The position numbers and the translations under genes are program-made. Of a stretch of 64,000 bases of DNA, positions 36,770 through 48,291 are shown piece after piece. The DNA comes from Atherix ibis. Its lineage: Eukaryota > Arthropoda > Insecta > Diptera > Athericidae. Location of the stretch: positions 87,737,696 through 87,801,695 of the forward strand of contig OY282606.1 in the NCBI GenBank assembly GCA_958298945.1. The letters run 5' to 3'. The notes beneath the pieces are model-generated. The model did no database searches. It was not told the origin of the DNA and saw only the letters and a program-made list of their open reading frames with translations. Positions within the stretch are counted from its first letter, which is position 1. Each line of letters starts with the position of its first letter.

Positions 36770-37330
36770 TCCAGAAAAAAATATTGGGAACGTTTTAATC
36801 TAGTGACCGAGGGGGCAGCAGACATCGGTCGCAGAAATTTTATTGTAGAGCTTGCAGATTGTGTCCTGGCACCGTCTTGTTAGAACCACATATGGTATTT
36901 TCCAATCCCAATTGGTTTGATTTATGAATGAAAAAGTTTGGTAGCATCTCTGTAGATCGTAAACAAGTCATCGTAACAGCATTGCCAGTAGCGTCTTCAA
37001 AGAAATAATGACCCAAAAAGTCATTGGCCCCAACACTCTGAATTTTCACGTCCCTTGAAAGTGGCTATTTTGTTTAGTAACGAAACTGCTTAAGGTAAAA
37101 TAATCTTCGTTACTAATTATATATTTTCTGTAAAAACCAGCAGCTCATATGATCTCTGGGCTAATGTTCCTGTATCATCTGAATTTTGTAAATGTAAATT
37201 CTAATATAAAATATTCCACCTAAAGGTTTGAAAAAGATTCAGTTCTTGTGCCCGATGCCTTACGGAGGTTCCTGGAGCTTTAGATTCTAAGACGGCCCAG
37301 GATTTAGTCTATCTAATACTCTGTACCATG
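36770..37330 (-). mobile_element. DD41D-type Tc1/mariner relic
   Basis: On the minus strand, after repairing frameshifts by eye, the order is: a helix-turn-helix region (SVRHRAQELNLFQT...), QMIQEL, SNEDYFTLSSFVTKQNSHF (first Asp box), FFEDATGNAVT (the GPYFFE..GNAVTV box of this family), and near 36,880 QDGA..QSASSTI (second Asp box). The third Asp region is missing, and stops and frameshifts are frequent. The 69-codon frame at 36840-37049 covers its best part. Confidence 0.65.
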
Positions 37331-40250
37331 TCCTTCAAAATAATTGATTTAATTTTGTAAAATAACTATACAATAATTATACATTAAAACACTCCATAAT
37401 AATTTTCCTGTGTCTATTCTCAACGATTATCGAATATCAACTAACAAAATAACAGCTAATCAAAATGGCAGTATTATAAATTCGTAAGACTATCTTTAAA
37501 ATACTCTGAACATAAATACAGAATTTGGAAAAACCAATCAAAATTTCATTACTGATTAATAAAAAAGTATATAATACGTTAAAACACTTACAAGAAATTA
37601 TACAATGAATTTACTCAATTTTAAATGACAAAACAAAAACTTAGTTTGCTCATAAATTTTTTGATCAATTTTGTTAATTTCTTAAATCTGAGGAAATACA
37701 GATTTTTATTACGAAAAAAAAGACTAAGGGCTATGAAAATGTTAAAGACATTAGAATTTTGATGTATAAAAAAGTAAATTTTGTTACTTTAAAAAAAATT
37801 TGTCATCATGATTAACAATCACGAGAAAAAGTATCTTACCCAATCCGAATTATTTTGCAGTCATTTTCAACCATATTTGGTTATGTCTTAAGTCACAATA
37901 CGCCTTATATATTCAAATAAATACAATAATTCTATTTAATATAATTTTAAGTAAATTCCATCAAATAATGCTGTTCACGAATTATATAACAGCAAATAAA
38001 CTAAAATTCAATTGTTATAATTTTTCCATTAGAATTCAAGGCTGTGCACTAATTTTCTCTTTTTCGTTCAAGTCTTCAAACCATCTAAACTGAATAGAAT
38101 AAAAGATGAATTCACCTGAAAACCCATATTGTCTTATATTTTAATATTTTTCGTATTGGATTTTTGGTTAAAACTAAAAGTCATGATTGTGCATAATTTT
38201 TTATTTTTATAGTTTTAACAATAAAACATACTTAAACTAGATTTTTTTTTAATATAAGTTTTTTGTAGCAGTAAAAAATTTTTCGAAACTATACGAATAG
38301 ATACGGGAAAAGAATGGCATTCGAATGTTTAGTAAGAAATATCAACTCAAATTTGGAATCATATTTTTAGGTGATATTTTTTCAAAGAATTTCTACCTAA
38401 TTCTTAATTATTTTTTAACAGCATAAATAGTAATTATTAAACAATATCAATAGAAACAATTAACTCTAAAATTATTAAAATGTTTAATATTTTTTTAGTA
38501 TATTAGTAATCGACCTGCTTGGGCTATTTTTGGATAATCGATTGTAAAAATTTCTTATGAAAACGTGTTTCGTTTTTAAATTTCTTACGTTGTTTGGCTG
38601 AGAAATTTTTTTAAAAGTTATTTTATTGATAAAACATTTCAGTTAACAATAAAAAAATGTATAAAATCAAAGTGTCTAAAATTGGAGTAGACATGGGAGT
38701 TCAATTTACATTATTTAGTGAAGATATAATGTATTTTTATATCTTTTATTTTACTTTATGTGAAAATCAAATATATATTTTTATAAAAAATTTCAATATT
38801 TATAGTTAAGAATTCCATTATATCTATTTGAAAGCTAAAGATCTTTTTAAAAAAGTGCCTTATTAATAAACGGTTGATATTATTGTGAAAAATTTAAAAA
38901 TTTATGTAGTAAAAGTAATAAAATTCCAAAAAAGAATATTGTTTCTAAGAAAGTATAAATAGATATTATGCATATTATGCATTTGAATATAAATGAATTT
39001 TCAACCAGAAAAAAAGGATTTTGTGAGTTTTGGCTTTTTGGTGCGATCGTACAGAATTTTGTGCAAAATTGACTGCAAATTAATTATAAAATATACAAAA
39101 ATAAAGGAATTAAAGTAATCAAAAAAAGGAGAATTTAATATGCTCCTAATATTCTGAATTAAAGTTTACTGTAAATAATTTCCCTTCTAGATTAAAAGAA
39201 CGTTTAAAAATACTCTTAAATAACTCGAGTGCAGAGCTTTTTTCTAAACACGATTTAAATATTAAAAAAAAATCAAAATTTCTTTCAACTACTGATAAAT
39301 AAATCGAATTTCGAAATCTTCGATCTGTAAACGTTTTCAAATGCCAACTAAAACACCATCGAATGAATCTATTCCAGAAAAATATTTTTATTGTTTTATT
39401 CAAATGAAAAACCCGTTTTCTATTTAATATTATACCCTTGAAAGTTCATGAACCTTTTTTTATCTAAGTTGAGAAAATCTATCTTTTGTTATTAATTCTG
39501 TAAGAAAATATTGTAGAAAAAGATAATCAGAGAAAAATTTGACCGGTTCAAAAATAAATTTCCAAAACGAATAGAAGATTTTTTATACGATTTTTTTTAA
39601 ATCATTTTTTCTCCATGAAATAGTTTAAGCAAACTTTAATGAATTCAGTTAAATAGTCCTTTTTTATCCTTTTATGAATAATTTACATTAAAAATAATTT
39701 ATAATTCATTGAAGCGCACTAGTTGTATTTTTATGAAGAGAATATTTTTAAGACAAAAATTAATAATTTAATATGAAAATGCAAAATTATTTTATAATTT
39801 TAGTTTTATTAAAAACCGATAAAGTTTCTCAATCTAGAAAAGAATAATAATTGGTATGAAACATTTTCTTACACTATATGAGCTGTAGTTTTTAAAAGTG
39901 GTATAAGTCAATTTTTTTAAAATGTATTTTAGATATTTAATGATTTAAATTTAAATCAATTTAAATATATTATTGTAGTTTATAAAAAATAAAAACGAAA
40001 GCTAATTTTAATCTGGTATTTTATAGAAAATGGATTTTCTGCAATGAATTTTTTAATATTTACATGAAGACACGTGAGTACGCGAACAATCGAGTTTATT
40101 AAGAATTATTTTGAGTAAAATAGAGATGCCTAAATCTGAAAGTTATAATCAATTTATTTAAACTAAATATTATCCATTATTATCGGTAATGTTTCGTTAC
40201 TTTTTGGGCATAGCCATGATTCTATCAGTAAAGAAATTCTGTGGTTTCTG
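37331..40250. other. AT-rich intergenic DNA
   Basis: Homogeneous A/T-rich sequence without recognised features. The 85-codon frame at 39146-39403 shows no domain. Confidence 0.5.
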
Positions 40251-40284
40251 GTTAAAAAACTGCATCAGTTAAAAAACTGCATAA
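40251..40284. repeat. 17-bp tandem duplication
   Basis: GTTAAAAAACTGCATCA at 40251-40267 is followed directly by a copy with one difference at 40268-40284. Confidence 0.85.
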
Positions 40285-40335
40285 GCGAAAAAAAATTAAT
40301 GAATCGAATTTTAATATGTTTTTAAATCTTGCTCG

Positions 40336-40435
40336 TCACAAAAGGGAACCGTTTTTGGACGGCATTGTTGGTGGGATTGGAGGGGTCACAAAAGGGAACC
40401 GTTTTTATGTTGTATTATTGGTGGGATTGGAGGGG
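40336..40435. repeat. 50-bp tandem duplication inside the mariner relic
   Basis: Units 40336-40385 and 40386-40435 both begin TCACAAAAGGGAACCGTTTT and end TTGGTGGGATTGGAGGGG. The first 21 and last 20 bases agree and only the middle differs. It interrupts the transposase reading between the TGDE and WWDW regions. Confidence 0.9.
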
Positions 40436-40926
40436 TATTTTCCACTATGAGTTGCTGAAAGAAATTTATACGGTCTATGCTGATTGTTACCGTTAGCAAC
40501 TTGATATTTTCAATAAAGAAATTCAACGTAAACGTCCATATTTGGCCAACAGAAAGGGTGTAATTCTTCACCATGACAACGTTAGACCGAACGTGTCAAG
40601 AAAACCCCTATAAAAAATTGCAGAGTGGGGTTGGGAAAATCAACCTCAGTTAGCATATTCTTCAGATATTGCACCATCTGACTATCATCTGTTTAGGTCG
40701 CTGCAAAACTTTTTTTGATGGAAATGAATATATAAATTATGTTTAATTTGGGTGTCCAAAAACGAGGACTTCTTTTCCAGTTGGTTAAGCTGCCAGAACG
40801 CTGGCAGACAGTTATAAATAATAAAAAAAATTATATTTTGGATTAATTTTCGAATAAAAAGTAAAAAAAAATTTAGTTTTTTCTTTAGAAAAAAAAACGA
40901 CAAAATTTTCCCTTACACCCAATATA

Positions 40927-40975
40927 TATATTTTCTTTTATAATATTTATAATCAATATTATAAAAGAAAATATA
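40927..40975. repeat. 21-bp perfect inverted repeat next to the mariner end
   Basis: Arms 40927-40947 and 40955-40975 are exact inverse copies around seven bases, all A/T except one C/G position pair. It begins seven bases after the mariner right end. Confidence 0.88.
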
Positions 40976-42328
40976 AATAAACAAGTGTCAATAATAAATT
41001 ACTTCATTTCAATAATATTAAAAAATATTTTAAACTTATTCATCTTGAATATAAATGGTGGGTTTTCCTTAGTATTGTATTATTTCAACCACTTTCAAAT
41101 CTCTGGTGATTGAAAGAAAAATGCATGGCCCGGCAACAGAAATTTGTCCTTAATAAAATTTATATTATTTTCAGCTGATTGATCAATCCTTAACCATATA
41201 TATATATATATTGCGAATAGATTTAATCCATTTTCAAGAAAAAACGTTGTTGCAATAACATTTCACACCTAAAATTCTTTTGATTAAATTACAATGAAAT
41301 CGTGCACAATTATAAATATAAACAGAGAACATCTGTATTTCACTAAAACTTCCCTGAACTTATTTTTTTCCAAAAGTACACTTATATCCCTTTCAAAAAA
41401 AAACACCCCATAAAAATTTATTAAAGCAAAATTTTTCATCAAAACTCTATAATTAAATTACTAGCAATTCATTGCACAAATCACACAATGTCACTGAAAC
41501 CCACCAAAAACTTAGTCACTATTACTATATAATATATAAACCAAATAAAACTAATCCGTAATTTACCCTATATTCAAAGAAATTAAATATATTGTAATAA
41601 TACCTCATATAATTTTAAGCACAAGTAAATAAGTTGATGGGACACCCTTAATAAGTTTTATAATTCCTCATACAATTGAAAAAATATAAAAATAAGGGAT
41701 AATAAACTCTAGCGTTCGCTTACTACTTAAAACTAAGGATAATAACTACCCAAATTATTCTAGATACATGAAAACCAAACGAGCTTATGTCCCATGTAAC
41801 ACTAGATATAAGCAAACTGAAGCCATTTACAGAGTCACTATACTTAATTTATATGAACTCAAGGTTTCGTAATTGGTTAATAATCCTCCTTTAAATAATG
41901 CTAGCTTGCAGTAAGAGGTCAATATGCTTGGTTTCCTTGTTCTTCAAGAAAAGAATAGGCCTCAGTACTCTAGGTTTTGGTATGTGCCTAGCGTTTTGTT
42001 GAGGAATTCCTAACTAGATTTAAGTAGGGTTACAAACACCCTTGTTCATTCTATGAGGACATATATCCATATTCTAAGAGGACATAAATCATTAAATTTG
42101 ATTGCGATAAGGTGTTTTTATGCACCTAAAGTGTGATTAGAAGAGACCTTTAGTGTGATTTTTTCTTCTATAAAGGTTATCATTGTTCTTCAGTGATATT
42201 GGTTCGATAAATCTAGAGTTTGGATCAATTAATGTGAGCAGCCATTGAAAATTGATATATGCACAAAAAAAATACCACACCTCGTTTATATCAATAATTA
42301 TGGGGTGCCCGAAGAGCCACATAAGATA
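40976..42328. other. Intergenic DNA
   Basis: AT-rich with a TA microsatellite at about 41,197-41,212. The part at 41,880-42,130 is less AT-rich but unrecognised. Confidence 0.45.
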
Positions 42329-43478
42329 CGAGGGTCGTTCAATAAGTCCTTCGAAAATTCGAGAAATTGCTCAATTTTTTTTTAAGTAGCATTATCGACA
42401 GGAAAGCTGTCAAAATTTCAGCTCGATCCATAGCGTAGGTCAATTTCTGTCGTCGATTAGAGTTTAGGGCTGTCATCAGCCCGAAAGAATTAGATTAAGC
42501 CCGAAAGAAATCAAAGCCGAGTTGGATGCAGTTCATGGCACATCTGCACCTGTGTTTGCGACGGTTTACAATTTGGTGAATGAATTTAAACGTGGCCGTT
42601 TATCCACAAAAGATGAACATCGTGCACGACACCCAGTTGTGGTGTCTACTCCTGAAATCATCGACAAAATCCACGATCTGATTGTGAACGATCGGCGAAT
42701 TAAAGTGCGCGAATTAGTTGAGGCCACGGGCATATCACAAGGTACAGTCGCTTCAATTTTGCATGAAAAATTGTCTGTGAAAAAAATTTCGGCAAGATGG
42801 GTGCCGCTTTTGCTCTCAGAGGAGAATAAGCGCAATCGTGTAGTGGACTCTGAGGCTATGTTGGTACTCTTTCATCGCAATCCTGCCGAATTCCTTCGTC
42901 GATATGTCACTATGGACGAAACCTGGATACACAACTACACTCCAGAAACGAAGAGACAGTCATCACAGTGGATTTTCAAGGGTGAACGGGCTCCGAAGAA
43001 GGCAAAAACTGTGCCATCGGCCGGCAAGGTGATGGCCACGGTCTTTTGGGATTCGCAGGGCGACTACTTGGAAAAAGGAAAAACAATAACAGGAGCGTAT
43101 TACGCGTCATTATTGCAACGGTTGAGCGAGGAAATCAAAGAGATTTTCCATGCCCAAAATTGTGGAATTGAGAATGGAATTGTTGCAGCATCCCGCTTAT
43201 TCACCAGATTTGGCCCCGAGTGACTATTTTCTTTTCCCCAATCTGAAGAAATGGCTTGGCGGACGACGGTTCACTTCCAACGAGGACGTCATTGCTCAAA
43301 CGGATGAGTATTTTGCAGAACTTCCGAAATCCTGTTTTTTGGACGGGATAAAAATTTTGGAAAAACCGTTGGAAAAGTGTATAGAGCTAAAAGAAGATTA
43401 TGTTGAAAAATAAAATTTTTTTTTAAAAAAAAACAGTTTTTTCCATTTTTTTTCTAAGGACTTATTGAACGACCCTCG
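42329..43478 (+). mobile_element. Mariner E1, internally deleted
   Basis: A 1,150-bp element between TA at 42327-42328 and 43479-43480. Ends CGAGGGTCGTTCAATAAGTC (left) and the inverse at the right. It shares both ends and coding sequence with E2 at 56.9 kb. Deletions removed the start codon region and the segment with the second catalytic Asp. Confidence 0.93.
42460..43413 (+). pseudogene. Mariner E transposase pseudogene
   Basis: Compared with E2, the start codon and first codons are lost, so coding similarity begins with EFRAVI at 42,460 after a junction. A continuous frame 42522-43223 gives the HTH region (LDAVHGTSAPVFATVYNLVN), the linker WVPLLL, and TMDETWIHNYTPETKRQSSQ (first Asp). 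Near 43,140 a deletion fuses EEIKE to the ...FHAQNCGIE reading frame and removes the HQDNA box. The frame from 43150 resumes with HPAYSPDLAPSDYFLFPNLKK (third Asp) and ends DYVEK stop at 43413. It is inactive. Confidence 0.9.
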
Positions 43479-43554
43479 TATTAACTATGCGCCATTTGTG
43501 GGGTAAAGTGTTGCCAATGAAAAAAAGCTAACAGTTCAGGGTTTTTTTAAAAAA

Positions 43555-44140
43555 TGGAGAAATATATGAAAGAACAAAGCGTTTCCGTTGATGAGCAATA
43601 TTTCAAAAGTAATAAAGTTTTAGCTGCTACAGTTCGCAATTTTTCGTACAAAAATTTGGTCGGAATAGTGATTTAACTTCGTCAATTGTGAAGAGATCAA
43701 TTTAAAAATGTATGGAGACTGGATAAATTAGATCTTATCTTCATGCTTACAAAGTTTAATTGACTTATCAAGAACTAAAGCCTACTGACCACGCACAACA
43801 ATGAGGCTCATTTTCATCTTGATGGCTAGTTAATCGACAAAATTGTCGCATTTGGGATTCAGAATGTTGAGACAAATATTCACCCAAAACGTGTTACTCT
43901 TTGGTGCGAATTTTGGGCTTGAGGCATCATTAGACCATTGTTCTTCGAAAGTGCACCTGGTCAGGCAATAACAGTTAACGGTACTCGACGACATAGCTAC
44001 AATTAACGGTACCATGACGACATAGTAATCCAGTTTTTTGTGCCTAAATTGCAAGATATGCATGTGGTTTGAACAAGACGGTACCACAAGCCATGCAGCC
44101 CGAGAAACAATTAGTTCTTGCATGATTCCTGGGACACGCT
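43555..44140 (+). mobile_element. DD41D-type Tc1/mariner relic
   Basis: Starts MEKYMKEQSVSVDEQYFKSN at 43555, parallel to the MERYTQE start of the 12-kb element, followed by a decayed HTH region. A deletion then leads to EAHFHLDG (first Asp box), IHPKRVTLWCEFWA, GIIRPLFFE and QAITVNGT. Near 44,070 WFEQDGTTSHAARETI gives the second Asp box. A 28-bp tandem duplication interrupts it near 44,000. The third Asp region is missing. Confidence 0.75.
43972..44028. repeat. About 28-bp tandem duplication in the DD41D relic
   Basis: CAGTTAACGGTACTCGACGA... and CAATTAACGGTACCATGACGA... follow each other, each ending GACGACATAG plus two to three bases. The second copy has one extra base. Confidence 0.75.
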
Positions 44141-44164
44141 ATACAAAGGACGCCGTATATCATC

Positions 44165-44400
44165 CTGAATTTTTTGCAACCATTTTATTTTATTTCTTGA
44201 CGTCAAAGTTATCCCCTTCAAATTACGTCATTTGGGAGGTTATACTTTGGTGAAGGTATTCTTTCCACTCTTCGTGACAGTTTTGGAAGTCTTTAACTGA
44301 AATTGCCTTCAGCTCCTCGATTGCATTCTTTCGGATGTTATAGACAGTATCAAGATGACATCCTTTCAAGTGTTTCTTGACTATTGTATAGTGCCACGAC
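44165..44400 (-). mobile_element. Mariner C relic (C-terminal part)
   Basis: Minus-strand reading with minor frame repair: VKKHLKGCHLDTVYNIRKN, AIEELKAIQLKDFQNCHEEW and FEGDNFDVKK then stop. This is the standard mariner C-terminus and matches the HLGTIDNI...EELKAI of the 22.8-kb copy. It abuts the plus-strand DD41D relic head to head. The ends are not preserved. Confidence 0.65.
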
Positions 44401-44580
44401 TATGAGGCTTTTTGGCGTGTAGCTATTTTGTGTGGGTTTTCATTGCCACCTCTCGTACTAGAACAGATCGATAATGTGGTTAAAAAGACAGCTTGTAAAC
44501 TGAATAGTTAGCTTGGGGAGCTTCACAATATAAGGAGCCCTATTAAAGAAAAAAATGCTAGGTTAAATGCGGTATAATCT
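44400..44580 (+). other. Possible LINE reverse-transcriptase C-terminal fragment
   Basis: The reading LLEQIDNVVKKTACKLNS (stop) LGELHNIRSPIKEKNARLNAV has the rhythm of the post-catalytic segment of R1/I-type LINE reverse transcriptases (HI..V.KKA.K...L..L.NI.GP...R..L). There is no catalytic box nearby, so this is only a suggestion. Confidence 0.25.
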
Positions 44581-47133
44581 ATCCGGATTTTGAAAAGTTT
44601 TTTTAGGCAGAATTTTGGAATAGTTATTGCGTAGATAGAATTTCTAATATTTAGCAAATTTGTGAATAGAATCGTCTTTTCAAGTATTTTTTTTATATTG
44701 TAGAATAAAGAAGATCACACGAACTATGATCTGACAAAAACTCGTTAATGCAGATTGCCATGTAACAGGGTCTTCAATGTATTAGGTATGATGTAAAAAA
44801 TCATAGGTTTTTTTGAGCCTTTCAAGGACTTTTCGACTGACAGTTAGTCCTGGTGATTTTATCCTGTTGAAGACCTCCTTGAGTGAGGATCATCTTCTTC
44901 CTATTCTCGGGCCTCCAGCTTTTCGTAAAATTACAAGATCGCGCTCCCAAATAATTGCAGCCAAACTTTTGCATAAAAAACGTAAATTGCAAATGTAATT
45001 GTGATTTCATTCCATTTTCAAATTGGTTTCAAGATTATAAATTAGTCTTGAAAAAGTTTTTTTTTAATATAAAAAATGTAATAAAATTAATATCTTTTAA
45101 TTTTTTTTTTAATTATCTTTCTTCATCTTTCCATTGGATTATTATAAAAGCATTATGCAATCTTATATATAATATTATAAAATAAAATAAAATCAATACA
45201 CTAACATTTACCAACAATTATATCATAAAAAAATTGCGCTGTTTTTTTTTCAAAATAATTTTTATAATATAACATATGTCTTGAATATATTCAAATAAGA
45301 TGCTCTAGTTTCAGACTTTCTACAAAACAAAACGAATAACTTGTTTACCATTTGATAAATCGATTTTTCTCTATCATTTCACTTTCTATTTATATTCAGT
45401 TTTGAATTTATTTGCAGAATTTTCTCTATCAAATTACAAATGTATTTTTTTTTTATAAAATATAACATTTATGGAAAAAATATATAATAATTTTTAACTT
45501 TATAAGTTATAATCAAAATGTAATATTGTAATAAAAAATGATTTTCCCCTATATTCCCCCATGAATATTATATAAAAACACGTTAACAAAATTCTTTGTG
45601 AATTTTTTCCCGCGGTCACATAAATTCCTAACAAACATTTTTCTAACGAATTAATTTGGAAAATTTGCTCGAATTAATTTACAATTTATGCTGGCCTCAA
45701 AGTAAACATATTTAACCATAACGACTACATGATTATGGTTATGAGTACTTACTAAGATTAAAGCAATTTTAAATTGTTTTTAATACCATTACTGTTATTA
45801 TTATAATTAAGACTATTTGAAGAGTATTTGAAAATATTTCCAGCTACTGTTAATAGCCAAAGATTGATGAAGACCATCTCGATTTCTTATTTAGAAAAAT
45901 GACTGATAGATTGTGATTTATTATTTTTGTTAATAAATTGTATTTGAAGATTTTTAATTATGAAATTTTTCTTTGTATGTTTCCTAGATAGCCCTTATTA
46001 TTATAATGGACATATTAGGAATTCACCTACTGAACTCTACAGTCAAACAGCAGGAAATCATATAATTTCCTTTGTGCGTTTTCTTCAATTGATACGTTTT
46101 AGACACTGGTAAATTTTCACAATTTTCGTATAAATCTAATGTAATATGACATGTAAAATTGCAATTTTTATTTTTTTTTTTGATAATGAAAATAGTTTCT
46201 AATATAGTTTATGATTGAGTGGATTTTAAAAAAATCTCTACATTTTTTGAAATTCATCTCTTTTATACTGGAAGATGGTCCATTTGAAAAAGATATATTC
46301 AAATTACCAAAAAAATCTTAAATTTCCACATCATCAGATGAATATGCGTTTGTGAACTGGATGAAATACATTTAAATTTATATCTTTTCTATGAATAAAT
46401 TATTGTGACATTTACCTAAGAATAAAATAAATATACGTGGAACATGAAAAACAGAGAATTGGAACTGGTTATTTTTCTTGAATTTTTCATCTATGGGGTC
46501 AATGGTCCATCAAAACGAAAATTTTATTCAACCGCAATGTATTTGATTAGATAAAATATTTTATTGAATTTTTTTGTTATTTTCTTAATCTTATTTAAAG
46601 AGTTGTCTTTCCAAGAGGAAACTTTGGTAACTTCTAGAAATAGTCTTTCTTCTAACAATTTCAGAATATTCTATAAATTTTGTTCATTTTATATATATTT
46701 ATTATTGTTAATTATAGCGGTTTTTTTGCAACAAATACTATTTTCGCTTTTGTTAAGAATAATTATAAATCGAAGTTTTAATTTTCAAATTTATTTGCAA
46801 ATTTTACTAATGGCTTATGGTTGGAATTTCTGTTAAAATTACTGCTCTGAGAAAATTTTAACGAATATTGTTTAAAATGAAACTTGAGATAAAAAATAGA
46901 TGATCAATTCTTATTTATTTTAGAACCTTTTTTTTTTTTTAAAAATATATATCTATTAAAAAAATATCTTTAATATGTTGAAAACAAGAAGTGCTTTTAG
47001 TAAATAATTAGATGGTAGTTAAATTTTTTAATATAATTTCTTTGTTTGATATTTTTAATATCATCTACGACCATGAGGCCATTTTGCAATCTGTTAGTGA
47101 TTGTGTTAAGTAAAATCGGTTTTTGGTTAATTA
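44581..47133. other. AT-rich intergenic DNA
   Basis: No supported gene. A less AT-rich block at 44,800-45,000 has open frames on both strands but no recognisable domain. The 90-codon frame at 46564-46836 is hydrophobic, simple A/T-derived sequence. Confidence 0.4.
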
Positions 47134-48291
47134 ACGGGTGTATAAGCTTAAATCCGCTGTTTGGTCATAGATGGCTTGAGTGAGCGTATTAAGCTACCAT
47201 CGACACACCATACTTTTTTTATGAGTTTGACATCTGTCAACATTAATCAGTGCACATTGTCAGCTATTTCGTACAGCAACATACATTTTTCCTTTGGTAA
47301 TCATGTCTAGTTTTGTGCCAGAAAAAGAGCATACACGGGAAGCTCTGCTTTTCTGCTTCAATTTGAAGAAATCGGCTGCCGAATCTCATCGAATGTTTAT
47401 GGAAGCCTATGCTGATAGTGCTTTATCGGAAATAACGTGCCGAGATTGGTTTTGTCGGTTCAAAGACGGCAATTTTAACTTGTGGGACAAGAAGTGTGAA
47501 AATTGGCCTAGGAAGGTTGAGGACCATCAATTGCAGGCTCTTTTGGACAAAGACGATACCCAAACACAAAAAATGCTCGCGGAGCAATTGGGTGTTACTT
47601 AACCAGTCATTTTCATATGTCTGCGTACCATGGGGAAGATTGAAAAGATCGGAAAATGGGTGCCGCATGAATTGAACGATAGACAAATGAAGCGCCGCCA
47701 AAACACATGCAAAATCTTGCTCGTCAGGTAAAAAAGAAAGTCGTTCCTGCATCGGATTGTAACATGCGATGAAAAGTGGATATATTTCGAGAATCCTAAA
47801 CGCAAGAAATCGTGGGTTGATCCCGGCCAACCATCAACATCTTCCCCAGGACCAAATCGCTTCGGACGGAAGACGATGCTGTGTGTTTGGTGGGATCAGC
47901 AGGGTATCGTCTACTATGAGATGTTCACACCTGGTGAAACTGACAATTTTGCAGTTACCACCACTACCACGAACAACTGATCAAATTGCACCATGCTCTG
48001 CGTAAAAAAAAAACGGATTATCAACAAAGACATGACACGCTGATTCTCCTCCACGGCAACACACCATCGCACACGTCAAAAATGGTCCGTAACTACTTGG
48101 AGACATTCAACTGGGAGGTCGATGGAGAGAAGGATTTTTTTTGGCGTGGTATCCACAAATTGCCCGAGATATGGGAAAAATGTGTAGCTAGCGAGGGCAA
48201 GTACTTTGAATAAATTTTCCTTTGCTTTCTATGAAAAAAAAACATGTGTTTTTTTGACTAAAAAATAGCTGATTTAAGCTTATACACCTGG
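47134..48291 (+). mobile_element. Mos1-like (mauritiana-type) mariner, degraded
   Basis: A 1,158-bp element between TA at 47132-47133 and 48292-48293. The left end ACGGGTGTATAAGCTTAAAT and the inverted right end CCAGGTGTATAAGCTTAAAT pair with two differences. The transposase is of Mos1 type but disabled by stops, a deletion and catalytic substitutions. Confidence 0.92.
47303..48213 (+). pseudogene. Mos1-like transposase pseudogene
   Basis: ATG at 47303: MSSFVPEKEHTREALLFCFN is close to the Mos1 N-terminus. The first frame runs to a stop at 47602. The N-terminal HTH part ends ALLDKDDTQTQKMLAEQLGV. The following parts are in other frames: WVPHEL region (47,660), CDEKWIYFENP (first Asp kept, Gly before it changed to Cys), TMLCVWWDQQGIVYYEM. 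Then LLHGNTPSHTS, where the second catalytic Asp is Gly. The YSPDLAPSD segment with the third Asp has been deleted between NWEV and DGEKDFFWRGIHKLPE. It ends KYFE stop at 48213 and is clearly dead. Confidence 0.9.

Larger units (their letters stand above)
40251..40920 (+). mobile_element. Mariner relic, 5' truncated, with two internal tandem duplications
   Basis: The coding remnant reads ARHKREPFLDGIV, WWDWRGIFHYELLKE, YRQQLDIFNKEIQRKRPYLA, LHHDNVRPNVSRK (second Asp kept) and IAPSDYHLFRSLQNF (third Asp kept). Then KLPERWQTVINN...YILD and stop follow. The right end ...CCCTTACACCC is TIR-like; no matching left end was found. Frameshifts and stops inactivate it. It lacks the N-terminal half, and its upstream part contains a 17-bp and a 50-bp tandem duplication. 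Confidence 0.75.

Noticed and set aside
39146..39403. 85-codon minus-strand frame
   Set aside because: No domain and no splice signals that I trust; the surroundings are plain AT-rich DNA.
43830..44253. Frames of 71-97 codons near 44 kb as new genes
   Set aside because: They are shadows or parts of the DD41D and mariner C relics.
46564..46836. 90-codon hydrophobic frame
   Set aside because: Phe/Leu/Ile-rich product expected from T-rich sequence; no supporting context.
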